A DNA stretch of 64,000 bases from the NCBI GenBank assembly GCA_004194705.1, contig SADC01001303.1:194501-258500 (forward strand), given 5' to 3'. Shown piece after piece: positions 23,514-33,949 of this stretch. The position numbers were made by a program, and so were the translations under genes. The notes beneath the pieces are model-generated. The model ran no database searches, was not told where the DNA came from, and was given only the letters and a program-made list of their open reading frames with translations. Every line of letters begins with the position of its first letter. The stretch's first letter is position 1. Origin of the DNA: Ditylenchus dipsaci (taxonomy: Eukaryota; Nematoda; Chromadorea; Rhabditida; Anguinidae).

Positions 23514-26469
23514 ATGGAAGAAAACCTACGGAAAGCAAAACGCTGTGTCACTTGGATATTGAAGCAGGCAAGAAAAAGTGCAATTGTGTTTTTGATGTCG
23601 TAACAGAGAGTTTTAGTTTGACTTTGAAAGAAAAGAGCTCAGTGCAAAACCACTAAAAGAATTGAGGGATGTCGTACGAAGAAACGAATTGTTAATCCCA
23701 GCCTTTGTAGACGTCTTATTCGAGCACTTGAACAGGGAAAACAGCGATTTAAGGCTTGCCATTCTCTTGCTGGCCAACTATTTTTTTCAACGGTCTCACC
23801 AGTTCCGATTGATTCTGGTCGACCATCTGCAGGTGGAATAATAGCTTTTGCTCTCGCTTTTTGAGGGTCATACTGCTTTTATTCAGGACTTTTTGTTGTT
23901 AACTCTGGAGACGGATCCGCTGCACTATCCTTTGCCGAAACCACCTGCTGCTGCTAATCTACTCAAGAAAGAAGCCCTGGAAACAGTTCGATGCTGGATC
24001 GATAAATTTTCTGCTGGATACCTGAAGTTGAAGAATGCCGAGCAGTTTCTTGGCGTCTCTAAAAACTTTGATTTCCAGCGCTCCAATGCTGAACTTTTGG
24101 TATTCATTCATATAAAACCCTGCCTATGAAACTCTTTCGTTTTAGGTAGAAAGAAACCGTGCGGAGTCAGAGCGTTTCAATCGTGAGCTCAAAGCCATAA
24201 AGATGAGAGAGAAAATTTCCCAGCTATTCAACGAGTCTTTTGCGGATGTTCAGAAGTGCCTGGTATGCATGTTTAAGCTGATAGCATTTTTTGACGCTAC
24301 TGTCATATACCCCCCCCCAAAAGCTACAGTAATATATCCGCCACCCCCCCCCCAATAATTTTTCTGGTACCCTAAAAACCATACTTTTTTTGGAAAAGTG
24401 GTGAAATTTTGTTGTCCCTGAGCCTAATGCCTAAGGCCCAAAGCCTAAGGACTAAGCCTAATTCCTAAGCCTAAAAATTATTGGGCGGGGGGAGGGGGTT
24501 ATATTTCAGGAGGGTTTTTGGGGGGGGGTGGCTATATTAAAGTAGCGCCCATTTTTTACTATTGTAGTTTTCAGATCGAGTGTAGAGCTGCCCTCGAGCT
24601 CATCTTTCCGAAGTTTTGCGCCATCGATGAATCAGGAAGAGATATTTCATTGTCAGGAACAAGGAATAATTCGATGGTACGTTTTTCCAGGCCTGCGTTA
24701 TGAGGTCTTACTCAGTTTTTCAAACGTTTTCGCTACTTTCGATTGGAATACGTTATAAAAACATTGGTCTTCATAATTTTATTTCCCTATTGGTGAATAT
24801 TTAAAAGCCTAACGTTATTTTCACCGTTTTGGGCATACTCCCAATTTCTCTCCTTCTTGACCTGCTTTTTCTTAAATGCCCTAATTTTATTTTGGCTTTT
24901 TTAGAAACGACTGCATGGTCTCTCAGAACAAGAGATGATAATAGTTTCAATTCCAACTTCGGGCTCTTCAAAGTTATCAACATCCGAAGACAATAAAGAT
25001 GTTTTGAATTCTCTGCGTGACTCGAAAGTGCTCATGGAAGTGCAGTTGACAAGAATAAACAAGTGGTATGTTTGAACTTTTCCCACTGCTTTTTACGAAA
25101 AGCTAAAATTTAAGGCTGAAAAAACTAGCTGAAGTTGGTGACTCATCCGCTTTAACTAAACGCCTTATCGACATGAAGCGTGATTTGATTGAAGAAATTA
25201 GTCGCTGTAAAGAACTTGATGTGGGAGCAGAGTTGGTCAAGAACAAAAAAGTCTTGTCCTTGAAGATCAATTTGCCGAAAGAAGAGGGGAATTCCGGTGA
25301 GAGCAGCGATGATGACTCAGACTTCGAGGATGTGCCCGAAAAAGAAGGTTGAATATATTTTATTTTGAATTTACAACGCAACGTTTTTTTAGGACTAGAG
25401 TTAGATTTCCAAAATGATGTCGATGATGACAATTTGCCAAAACATATACTGGATCGAATCAATAATATGGAGGATTCGGATAAACCAGGCCCAAGTGGAA
25501 TGCAGGGTAAGACTATTGTTAACAAGACTGCGAATCATCACTATTTATTTCTTTAGACGTCCAGTTTTCTTCCGGGGTGAAAACAGCAGATACAGATGAA
25601 TGCCCGAAACTATCCTTTGGACTAGATTTGAAGTATTGGGGCCAAGATATAGAACCAGCAGAAATAGTTCGACAACATCCAGATGGCCATACCTTTTGGA
25701 GCGCTCCCAACACTGAGTCTGTGCTTTAAATCTCTATTATGTATCAATTTAATAGTGTTATTTAACCTAGTCGCGAGCCAACAAATGAATCCGAACCATT
25801 ATACAAGAGCAGAGTTATGACCTTTGTTGGAAAGCTTCCAGAAATTAAGCGGAGATGCAGAGCGCGGCTACCAAGTGGCAAATGTATGGTAGTATTATTT
25901 TCGAAGATATCATTTGAACTATTATTCTCACCCTAATAGTGTGTCCAAGAATGGACCGTGAAAAGTGCCCGATTCATGGACTGATTGTTAATCGAGATTC
26001 AGAGGGGTTTCCTGATTCAGAGTTAGCAGAGTAAGCTTATTTTGTTTTATGCTAGTTTCTGCATTTTTTTATTAGCATAAATTTTTATTAGCATGCCTTC
26101 CACCAGCTCACATTCTGGCCTGTTGGAGCAGGGAAAATGCGCGATGAAGAAGAGTTTCTCAGGGATGTGGAAGGTGCTACGGGTACTCGTCTAACAGTAC
26201 CGGCAGGTCGGAAGAAGATCAATGCTAAGACTATCATCAAGAAGCGGGACAAACCAGAGTGTACTAAAGTCCGTGAGAGACTTGAGGTTGATTGTTTCTA
26301 AATAATGTCGATTATATAAATAAATAATTAATTAATTATCGTATTTAAGACGAAGCTATTCGACAAGAGGACTCTGAGAAGAGTGTCGGCAACGCTGCAG
26401 CAAATCCAGAAAGCAAGGGCCGAAAACAATTTTTCTAATCAATTCAATTATGCTTTGCAAAGGCGCTAG
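23514..26469 (+). CDS. UVSSA: UV-stimulated scaffold protein A
   Basis: The transcription-coupled nucleotide-excision repair factor that bridges stalled RNA polymerase II/CSA-CSB to TFIIH. The N-terminal VHS-like domain reads ELSAKPLKELRDVV, then LIPAFVDVLFEHLNREN, ILLLANYFFQRSHQFR and ETDPLHYPLPKPPAAA. The central linker contains the acidic DFEDVPEKEG motif (the human region that contacts TFIIH). The DUF2043 zinc-binding end has MTFVGKLPEIKRRCRARLPSGK, then CPRMDREKCPIHG and NRDSEGFP. The tail KLFDKRTLRRVSATLQQI...FSNQFNYALQRR matches the family end. About nine short introns are used; one holds a MITE. The frame across the intron near 25727-25781 does not close by one base. AATAAA is at 26538. 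Confidence 0.93.
24294..24548. mobile_element. GCGCTACT-ended MITE in a UVSSA intron
   Basis: Inverted ends GACGCTACTGTCATAT and ATATTAAAGTAGCGCC surround C-rich and G-rich tracts. The middle (24421-24475) has repeated GCCTAA words. The same end type (GGCGCTA...TATACCCCC) occurs at 30531, 39742, 40553, 47448, 54688 and 62345. Confidence 0.7.
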
Positions 26470-26925
26470 ATTGTCATTTACGTGTTATTGTAAGGGTGCA
26501 TCATGCAAATGCTATAATTGTGATACGTATTTTTTGGAATAAAGTGATTCTGAGATTTTGTCTCCGTCTTGCGTTTTTTGGTAGCTCACAAATTCATGGG
26601 CTTGGAAAGCTGTTAGGGGACTTTGCTAGTCGGCAAGTGTCTGTTTACTATTTCTTGAATTTGAGCTAGTTGTCGAAAATGTCGGAAGTTAGCTGGATGA
26701 TAAAGTCGGTAAAAGATAGGGGTCGTATGTGTCCCTATTAAAAAGATTTATCCTTTTTTAGAACTCCGAATCTTTTTTATTTTCGAAGTTTGTAGTCAAA
26801 ATATTTTTTTCGCTTCAAAATGGTAATAAGCACTGGAAAAATGGCACTTTTTGACGAAAAATAGTCAAAATGTCCTTTTTACATACCGCCTTTCCCGTGT
26901 TAAACATTAACTCTCTTTCACATAA
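26470..26925. other. intergenic
   Basis: No gene seen between UVSSA and the Harbinger element. The 300 bases before the element are low-complexity AT-rich sequence. Confidence 0.5.
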
Positions 26926-27305
26926 AGCTAGGAACCCAATGGGAGCCGCACCTCCGCACTCCGCGCAAATCTTCACTCCGGCGGTGCGGCGCTAGCGTGT
27001 ACACAATCAGGCGACACTTTTTCGGAGCCGCACTCCCGCGCTCTTTCATTCTGAGTGAGGCGATTTTTCATTTGAAGTGCGGCGCATCATAGTTGTTTCA
27101 TTTTATTTTGCTCTTTTCGGTGCTTAATTTATTTTTGAGTACAGTTTTGGATCCCAATTGAAACTTTTTATTGCACCTGTTTCATGCAAGAATCTTTACT
27201 CAGAATGTGTTGTGCTATGTATTGCGGAGAGTGTGGTTTTATGCTTTATTTCACCTTGATATTTTTAGGCTGCCTTCAGAAGTGTCGATTTACCAAGCTG
27301 CTGCA

Positions 27306-28619
27306 ATGGAACCTGTTACTACGATGGAACCTGTGGCCACGATGGTATTTGCTACTGGCGGGACGATTTCAAAGGTGACATTGTTTGTTGCTGTGTGTTT
27401 TTATTAGTGCTTATTTTTGTAGAAACCCAGGAAGCAAGAAGAAGAAGAGCGTGCGAGTCAGCTTATTGCTCTGGTGCGAGATGAGCTTTTTCTCTACGAC
27501 ATGTCCAATGCCGACTATAAGAACTACTCACGCAAGGTGCTCGTCCGGGGAGGTATCGCAACGAAATGTGGCTTCGAAGGTACAGTCGAGTCTCGATTTA
27601 ACGTACCCCCTGGGGACCGGCCTTAGGGGTACGTTAAATCGAGAGGTACGTTATATCGGGGGTAAATTTGACGGAGTTTATTATTGGAGGGACCGGCCCT
27701 AGGGGTACGTTAAATCGAAGGGTACGTTAAATTGGGGGTACGTTAAATCGAGACTCGACTGTAAAATTTTTTTTACACTCCTAATCCAGAAGCTATATTT
27801 TTTAGCAAAATTTTTTTCAGATGGAAGGGACACAATGTCGGTATGGAAGAATCTTCGCTCATCGTACAAGAAAAAGAAGCATCAACGGTCTTAATGGCAA
27901 TCTGCGACGCGGACTTTAATTGCATCTACGCTACCTTTGGGCACTGTGGACACATGAGCGATGGGGGTAACGTGTTTATAACGTCTTATTTGTGTCATGT
28001 ATAATCTGTCTTGTATCTAGGTATCTATGACAAGAGCGATTTCAAGAGGAGGCTGCGAGCGGGCGACTTTAAGATTCCTGTGCATTGCGGAGACACAAGT
28101 GCCTTTTTTTCATCGGAGATGGTGCCTTCCCACTATCGCGGCAAATGATGAAGCCATTTTCTGGCAATGATCTGTCATACGAGCAAATGATCTTGAATTA
28201 CCGGTTGGAATGACTTGTAAATCGAAGATCTTTGCTATTTATCATTTGTTTGCAGGCTCTCTCGCGCTAGACGTATGATTGAAAACTTCTCTGGTATTCT
28301 GGCAGCCTAGTGGAGAACACTTCTCAAGCCTATGGAGCAGGAGTTGAATAATTCGGATCTGATGGTCAAGGCGATTCTTGTTCTTCACAACTTCCTTATA
28401 AGGCACTCTACGACAAGCAGGCCAGGAGGTAATAGTACGCCTTAAACTTTATATCTAACGCTTTGTTTTTTAGATCTCGCTGGTGTTGGAGATGAGGACA
28501 ATGGTGCATGGAGAAGAAACGTCGAGCCAATGGAATCAATCACTTTGCCTGCTGGAGCACGGCCTGTCGTCACCGAACACAGGGGCCCAAAAATTAAATT
28601 CATAATCAGTTCAACTTAA
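27306..28619 (+). CDS. Harbinger transposase with MADF domain, internally deleted
   Basis: After a Met/Thr-rich start (MEPVTTMEPVATM) the exon at about 27420 gives LIALVRDELFLYDMSNADYK and NYSRKVLVRGGIATKCGF. The exon after the MITE-bearing intron gives SVWKNLRSSYKKKKHQ. Together these make a MADF/Myb-SANT-like DNA-binding domain. The DDE_Tnp_4 domain follows: ICDADFNCIYATFG (first Asp), HMSDGGIYDKSDFKRRL, GDGAFP (second Asp) and YRLSRARRMIENFSG (Glu), then ILVLHNFLIR and a C-terminal tail. The helical segment normally preceding the DDE core is missing, and frames change at 27893, 28100 and 28308. The split of functions between ORF1-type MADF protein and nuclease may have been lost by deletion. 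Probably inactive, though the catalytic residues are visible. Confidence 0.82.
27583..27761. mobile_element. Tigger-type MITE at a splice donor
   Basis: A 179-bp element, CAGTCGAGTCTCGATTTAACG to its complement ending CTCGACTG, with TA at 27581-27582 and 27762-27763 and internal TACGTTAAATCGA repeats. It sits exactly at the TA of the GTA that opens a transposase intron, and the GT donor is regenerated as GTACAG. Confidence 0.88.
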
Positions 28620-29048
28620 ACAAAACGCCAAGAATTAAATTGGCGTTTTTACCCGCCTTTTTAAATTTTTGTCTTTTCTTTACCAAAATGAACTGTTGTT
28701 TTGCAAAAAGCACACGGTCTTTTACTTTAAAAGATCTTTTGTTTAGAAATTACATGTTATGCCTTTTTCAAAATCTTGTTTGTCCGTAACATGAGTTCCG
28801 GAAATAATATTCTGGCATCCCAAAACTAGTTATGCATCATGTCCATAAATATACTAAAAGTGCCGTGAAAATTTTGTCGGGCAAATTCTTCAAGCCAATT
28901 CACCACATCCTATATCAACATCGCTCTATTCGAAAAAGAAAGTTCAAGCAGAGATTTTTATGTCAGAAAAAGAACAAATGTGGGAACAACATAAGATGGT
29001 AACGGACGATTTTTAATAGTAGGTGATGGCTGGTCAGCAATTTTGGGC

Positions 29049-29800
29049 TCAAGTAAACGAACCACTGTACTTGGACATAGCCTTGCTTCCCTCCGAGATA
29101 GCGTGCTTGGCCAGCTCTCCAGGCATGACGAGACGAACGGAGGTCTTGATTTCGCGAGAAGAAAGCGTACGAGTCTTGCCATACTTGACCAGGCGGCGGA
29201 TCCATGCAGCAAGCGGTCGAACAGATCGTTAACCTGAGAAAGAGATTAAGTTACTACACTACACTCGCAAAAAGACCCACCAGATCGAAACAGTCGGTTC
29301 CGACTTTAGCTAATTGACCAAGCATTATGTTTTCAGACAGGCCTAAAGTTTTGAGGACAAATGCATAACCATGACATAAAAGAGTAAAGTAAATAAGTAA
29401 ATAGGGCCACCTTTGACTAGATCGATTTCACAGTGAATAGCTGCTTCAACCAGAATGCCCACTGTTTCCTCGAAAGAGCATCGCATCAAAGCGCCTACTG
29501 CTTTCCTGTTGATCACCTGTCGATTGATTGTCATCAAACGTCCTAGATAAAGGAAGTGGACTATTACAAAGATACACACAATATAACAAAAATTTACCTT
29601 TCGTAGTCATCACATCACACAGCAAAGCCAAATAAAGCAAATGCATGCTCAACTTCTTGTCCGTCATTCGCTTGCGATCCAACTCAAGTCTCAGCAGCCA
29701 AGGACTAGCATTCATAGGATTGAAGTCGGGCATTTCCTGGTAAATGCTGAGCCAGTCACGGTCTTCTTCGATGCATCTAAACTGAGAGGGTAAACTGCTG
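29049..29800 (-). pseudogene. chimeric RPB1-histone H2B gene fragment
   Basis: Minus-strand exons read in order: EMPDFNP and [19 protein letters not shown], then [13 protein letters not shown] (29598 upward), [18 protein letters not shown] through [14 protein letters not shown] (29542-29411), and ENIMLGQLAKVGTDCFDL (29342-29281). These are conserved blocks from the C-terminal third of RNA polymerase II subunit RPB1. About 130 residues normally between the first two blocks are absent. The last block is joined by a GT...CTCAG intron to VNDLFDRLL, then [39 protein letters not shown] and stop (29233-29049), the C-terminal helices of histone H2B. One frame change lies inside the H2B exon near 29205. 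It lies inside the Harbinger element, so I read it as captured host sequence. Confidence 0.85.
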
Positions 29801-29885
29801 TTCCTTCTCTACGGCCAATTTGGCTACGAAAATCTACATGTTTTCGACATTCCGGAAACATTGGAAAATATAGTCACTGAAAAAT

Positions 29886-30350
29886 TCACTTACGTAGACG
29901 AATTTTTCCTAACTTCTTTGCTTGATCACCTGCTATTTTCTTAGTTAGCGTCGAGCGTTTATAATTCTTCCATCTTTTCTTGGCTGCGTCTTGACGTATT
30001 CCCCAGAGAGACAGACTATTTTGTGGGTATTGACCATTGCTAGACCTGAAACATAAATCTTTGTCTCGCATAAAAAAACTTAAAATTCTTGTTCCACCTA
30101 CTTGTAGCTGCTTGCCTCCTTTTAGCCGACAGTACTGTTCTTGATTCGGCCTTCAGCCGTTGCTGATTAGCTTGCTTTACTGAACAAGCGCCTTAGAAAC
30201 ACGTACAACACGAAGAAATAGCTTACCCAGACGAGCTTTACGCATCATTCATGCTTGTTCTTCTGCTTGCTTTTTGGCTTCTATTTGCGTCTGCTTGTTC
30301 AGCCCTTTCTTTTCTCATCTTTTCTTGACTGCGGCTGCACGAATTTCGGA
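29886..30350 (-). CDS. Lys/Arg-rich exons of unknown gene inside Harbinger
   Basis: Two related minus-strand segments, 30071-29886 (NSLSLWGIRQDAAKKRW) and about 30370-30200 (GLSLSEIRAAAVKKR, then Gln/Glu/Ala-rich helix), look like duplicated coding exons upstream of the RPB1 fragment. I do not recognise the family. They could be another captured host piece or the 5' exons of the chimera. Confidence 0.3.
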
Positions 30351-30530
30351 GAGAGACAGTCCATTTGGCTTATCGCACATTCTTCTGGTGGAAACCATCT
30401 ACAGATCTAAAACTATTTTGAATTTATTTTGTATCGAAAACACCAAATTTTGTATTTTTTTAGCATCTTTATATACCAAAAGAAAGCTGACAATCTCTTC
30501 TATCAAATTATCAAGATAGAATTTTCGGCG

Positions 30531-32616
30531 CTACCGTAGTATACCCCCCCCCCCCCAAAATGAAATTTTTTTTTAAAGTGTTTCCAAACACCCTATATCG
30601 ACCTAAAATTGCCTCAGAAGCTCGAAAAAGGCATTATTTTTGTGTTCTAGTCAATAAAAAATTGAGTTTTTTGACCACCCAAATATACCTATTTTGACCA
30701 TTTTTGAAGGGATTTAGGGCCATATTAGGGTGGGAAAGGACCAAAAAAGGGCCAATTTAGTGTGAAAAGAAAGATATTGAACATAGTTTTGTTGACTGGG
30801 GCCTACCGCATAAATAAACTCTGGTATGCATACATTTTTTATGCATCCAGAGTCACTTTCGAGTGATTTGCGTCTAAGGTATGTGCGCATCTCAACCCAA
30901 GCAACCAAGCCCCCTGCGCCCCTGAAGGGGGCGCAGGGTATACTCCGGTAGGGTCGAATTTTCAAAACCAAGAGTTTTACAAATAAGAGACCACTTGAAG
31001 CAAACAACTGCCATTTTTCCGAGTAAAAATAGTGGTTTTTGCGTTTTTTTTCTAACTTTTGCATAAAACACTATAAATTTGCATTTTTTGCATACGTCCT
31101 TAGTACAAAAATGTAGAAAATTTACTCCTCTATCAAGCCCTCGGTTTCGTTTGAGAAAAATATGACAAAAACACTTTCTAGGATTTCAATAAAGTCAACC
31201 AGGTAAAGAAAATTTTTAAACTTTTTTAATAGAAATCAATTGTCATTTTGAAATTCTGCAGGTTTCATGGGCAAGTGATGGCTTATTCGAAAGCCCTCGG
31301 TATGAGGAATTATTCGGTCAACAGCATTTCACAAAAAATTATAAAAAAATCATATCTGAAACACAAAACAATCATGGTCCAAAATTGACCATTTTTCGAA
31401 ATTTTTAATTTGGCGCCAATTTCTCCTAATGATTATGAATTTAAATTTTGGGCCCCTGTGCGAAGATGGAAGAGAAGTTCGCCGGCTGCTCATGGACTTT
31501 TTCATCAGCAATGCAGGAAGGGTCGATTTTCAAGATCATATGATTGGTTTAATCTAATTGTTGTACATGTAGTTATGTTTATCGTAGACTTTCATCTCGC
31601 GCTGTTATGAATAAAGTGTTGGCGGTAGAGTAGATTAGTGTCAAGTTCAGGGGACATATTGTTTGATTGTGTTAGGATTGACAATTTAAAACATGGTACA
31701 GGGCATAGAAAGGTAACACTATAGAATGCCCCCCCCCCAGCTAGCGAAAAATTTACTTTTCCTGAAGGGGAAAGGACCCGTCCCATTTTGATTCTCGTGC
31801 TCTGAATAGGCACGGAAATAGTTTGGTTTCCGAAAAATCGAAAAAAAATTTTTTTCGATTTGCCTTGGTCCCCAAGGTAAAATTTTTAAGAAAATTCAAA
31901 AAAAAATTTTTTTTGAATTCCCGCCAAAACATTTTTAAAGGGAATTAGGGCTGTATTGGGAGGGGAAGGGACAAAAGAGGGCCACTTTCATGTCAAAATT
32001 ATAAAAAAGTGAATTCTGGACTATTTCGGATGTCCTGCCATGTTTTTCAACTGGGCCGTGGCAAAAAGAGACTCTATATACATTTTATGGTCAAGAGTAC
32101 TTCTCGGAATCATGTCTAAGGTAAGTGAGTGCGCGCATCTCTAACTCTCAAGCCCCCTGCGCCCCTTCGGGGCGCAGGGGACTTGGGGGCTTGGAGTTGA
32201 GATGCGCACACCCACATACCTTAGACACAAATCACTCGAAAGTGACTCTGGATGCATTAAAAAGCATGCATACCAGAGTTTATTTATGCGGTAGGCCCCA
32301 GTATTCAAAACTATGTTCAACATCTTCTTTTTAGGGGCCTTATGTGATTAGTGGCCCTCTTTTGTCCCTTCCCCTCCCAATACAGCCCTAAATCCCTTAA
32401 AAAATGTTTTGGCGGGAATTCAAAAATTTTTTTTTTTTGAATTTTCTTAAATTTTTTACCTTGGGGGACCAAGGCAAATCGAAAAAATTTTTTTTTCGAT
32501 TTTTTGGAAACCAAAGTGTTTCCGTGCCTATTCAGAGCACGAGAATCAAAATGGGACGGGTCCTTTCCCCTTCAGGAAAAGTAAATTTTTCGCTAGCTGG
32601 GGGGGGCATTCTATAG
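30531..32616. mobile_element. nested palindromic MITEs inside Harbinger
   Basis: 31719-32616 is a large palindrome with ends CTATAGAATGCCCCCCCCC and arms including CCTTTCCCCTTCAGG. Its centre (32090-32330) contains CTAAGGTA...TACCTTAG and CCCTGCGCCCC hairpins. The same central unit recurs at 30720-31000 and at 57230-57530. A GGCGCTACC-type end lies at 30531. No coding sequence is supported. Confidence 0.75.
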
Positions 32617-33205
32617 TATAGCCCATAGAAAATATGGTACATGGTAAATTGTGAAAATCAAGATTTTCTGGGGTCCGAGCTAATTTTGGACCAAAACCGG
32701 ACCCGAAAATTTTTTCAGCCAAAAACCCTCACCTCAAACCTGCTTGAAGCACAATCGTCAGCTTTAGTACAGGGTGTTTGAAGAAATTTATACATTTTGA
32801 AGGGCCATATGTTTTTTCTAGGATAAATTCCGAGATTCGATAAACTTCAATCGACTCAGAAAAAGAAATACATTTTTGGCATATTTCAAGTGGAAAAAAA
32901 TATCTGACTTAATGCTGAAAATAAAAAAAAGGCATTAAAAAATTGAGTGCGGCAGTGCGGATTCGCACCCGCACTCGAACTCCTCACTTTCTCACTCCCG
33001 CGGCGAGGAGGCAAATTTTCATTGGGTACAGTCGAGTGCCGCACTGCCGTGGTGCCGCTCTTAGTGCGGGAGTACGGAGGTGCGGATCCAGTGTATACCC
33101 AATGAGCTCTGCACCCTCAGATCTGCACCCTCACCCCCTCATTGGGTTCCTAGCTTAACGCGGGCATTTTTCCGGTTTGTCCTATTATTTTTAACACATT
33201 AAAGG

Positions 33206-33525
33206 GGCATGCTCGTCGCCGATGGGAATATTTTGAAAGGCGGGTACCAGAAAAATTCAAACGAGAATTAATTTGACGAAATTTCGGAAAAGTCGAGGAA
33301 AAATGGTACCAGAGTGGGAGTCGAACCGACGATCAACTTTTGCAGTTCTCCCCCTCTATCCCACTAGGCCAACATTGTTATTAAATGAACGAAGTGTTTT
33401 AGATTACTTATAACCCTCAGAGCACTCAACTAAAATTTATCTAAAAATAATTCTCGTTTGAATTAACCTGGTAACCGCCTTTCGAAATATTCCATCGGTG
33501 ACGAGCATGTTCTTTTAATGCCCGA
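33206..33525 (-). mobile_element. palindromic element with a tRNA-like centre
   Basis: Arms 33206-33290 and 33440-33525 are inverted (GGCATGCTCGTC...GACGAGCATG, GAAAGGCGG...CCGCCTTTC). Between them the minus strand, about 33375-33308, has an A-box-like TGGCCTAGTGG and a B-box GGTTCGACTCC at tRNA-like spacing, ending near ACCA-like sequence. It may be a tRNA-derived SINE head or a decayed tRNA captured in a hairpin. The anticodon stem is poor, so I do not call a functional tRNA. Confidence 0.55.
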
Positions 33526-33949
33526 TTTCATTCTTAAAATTTTTTCGAGTCAGCTGAAACTAAGGAACAAAATTGTTCGATCTTGATTGATTAACAACCG
33601 CATTTTCTTGTGATTTTGAGCATGAATTTTTCTCATGGTCTATGATTTTTTTATTTGAATTATGGCTAACTTGTTCCTTGCCACCTTCAGTCTGCTTTGT
33701 CCAAACTGATAACAATTATGGTGGGAGTGGCTTATGAGCAGGTGGGAACATTTCAGCACTGAGTTTTTTGAACGGTGAATTTTGTGAAAAGTGTTGATTA
33801 CTCACATCAAATGCGTCTTTGATTTTACTCGGCGTTTATTTTGGGACTTAATTCCCTGTTATAAATATTATTTGCTAATTTACAATAGCCGAACTAAAAA
33901 TATGCATTATAATCGTTCTTTCACCGGAGTTCATTCAGCCTACAATTTA

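Larger units (their letters stand above)
26926..33155 (+). mobile_element. PIF/Harbinger DNA transposon carrying host gene fragments
   Basis: The left end AGCTAGGAACCCAATG and the matching inverted right end CATTGGGTTCCTAGCT are flanked by TAA at 26923-26925 and 33156-33158, the TWA target duplication expected for PIF/Harbinger. Both subterminal regions hold repeated GTGCGG/CCGCAC words. Inside: a transposase gene (+), a chimeric RPB1/H2B fragment (-), a reverse copy of the window's dispersed repeat (30960-31110), and palindromic MITEs (30720-31000, 31719-32616). The 6.2-kb length is large for the family, mostly through nested insertions. Confidence 0.85.

Noticed and set aside
24421..24475. 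True interstitial telomere array
   Set aside because: The GCCTAA words are irregular and few; kept only as a low-interest observation.
29049..29233. A normal histone H2B gene
   Set aside because: Only the C-terminal half is present, it is joined by an intron to RPB1 exons, and the frame breaks inside.
33308..33375. Functional tRNA gene
   Set aside because: A and B boxes are present but the anticodon arm does not pair well and the acceptor stem is not evident.
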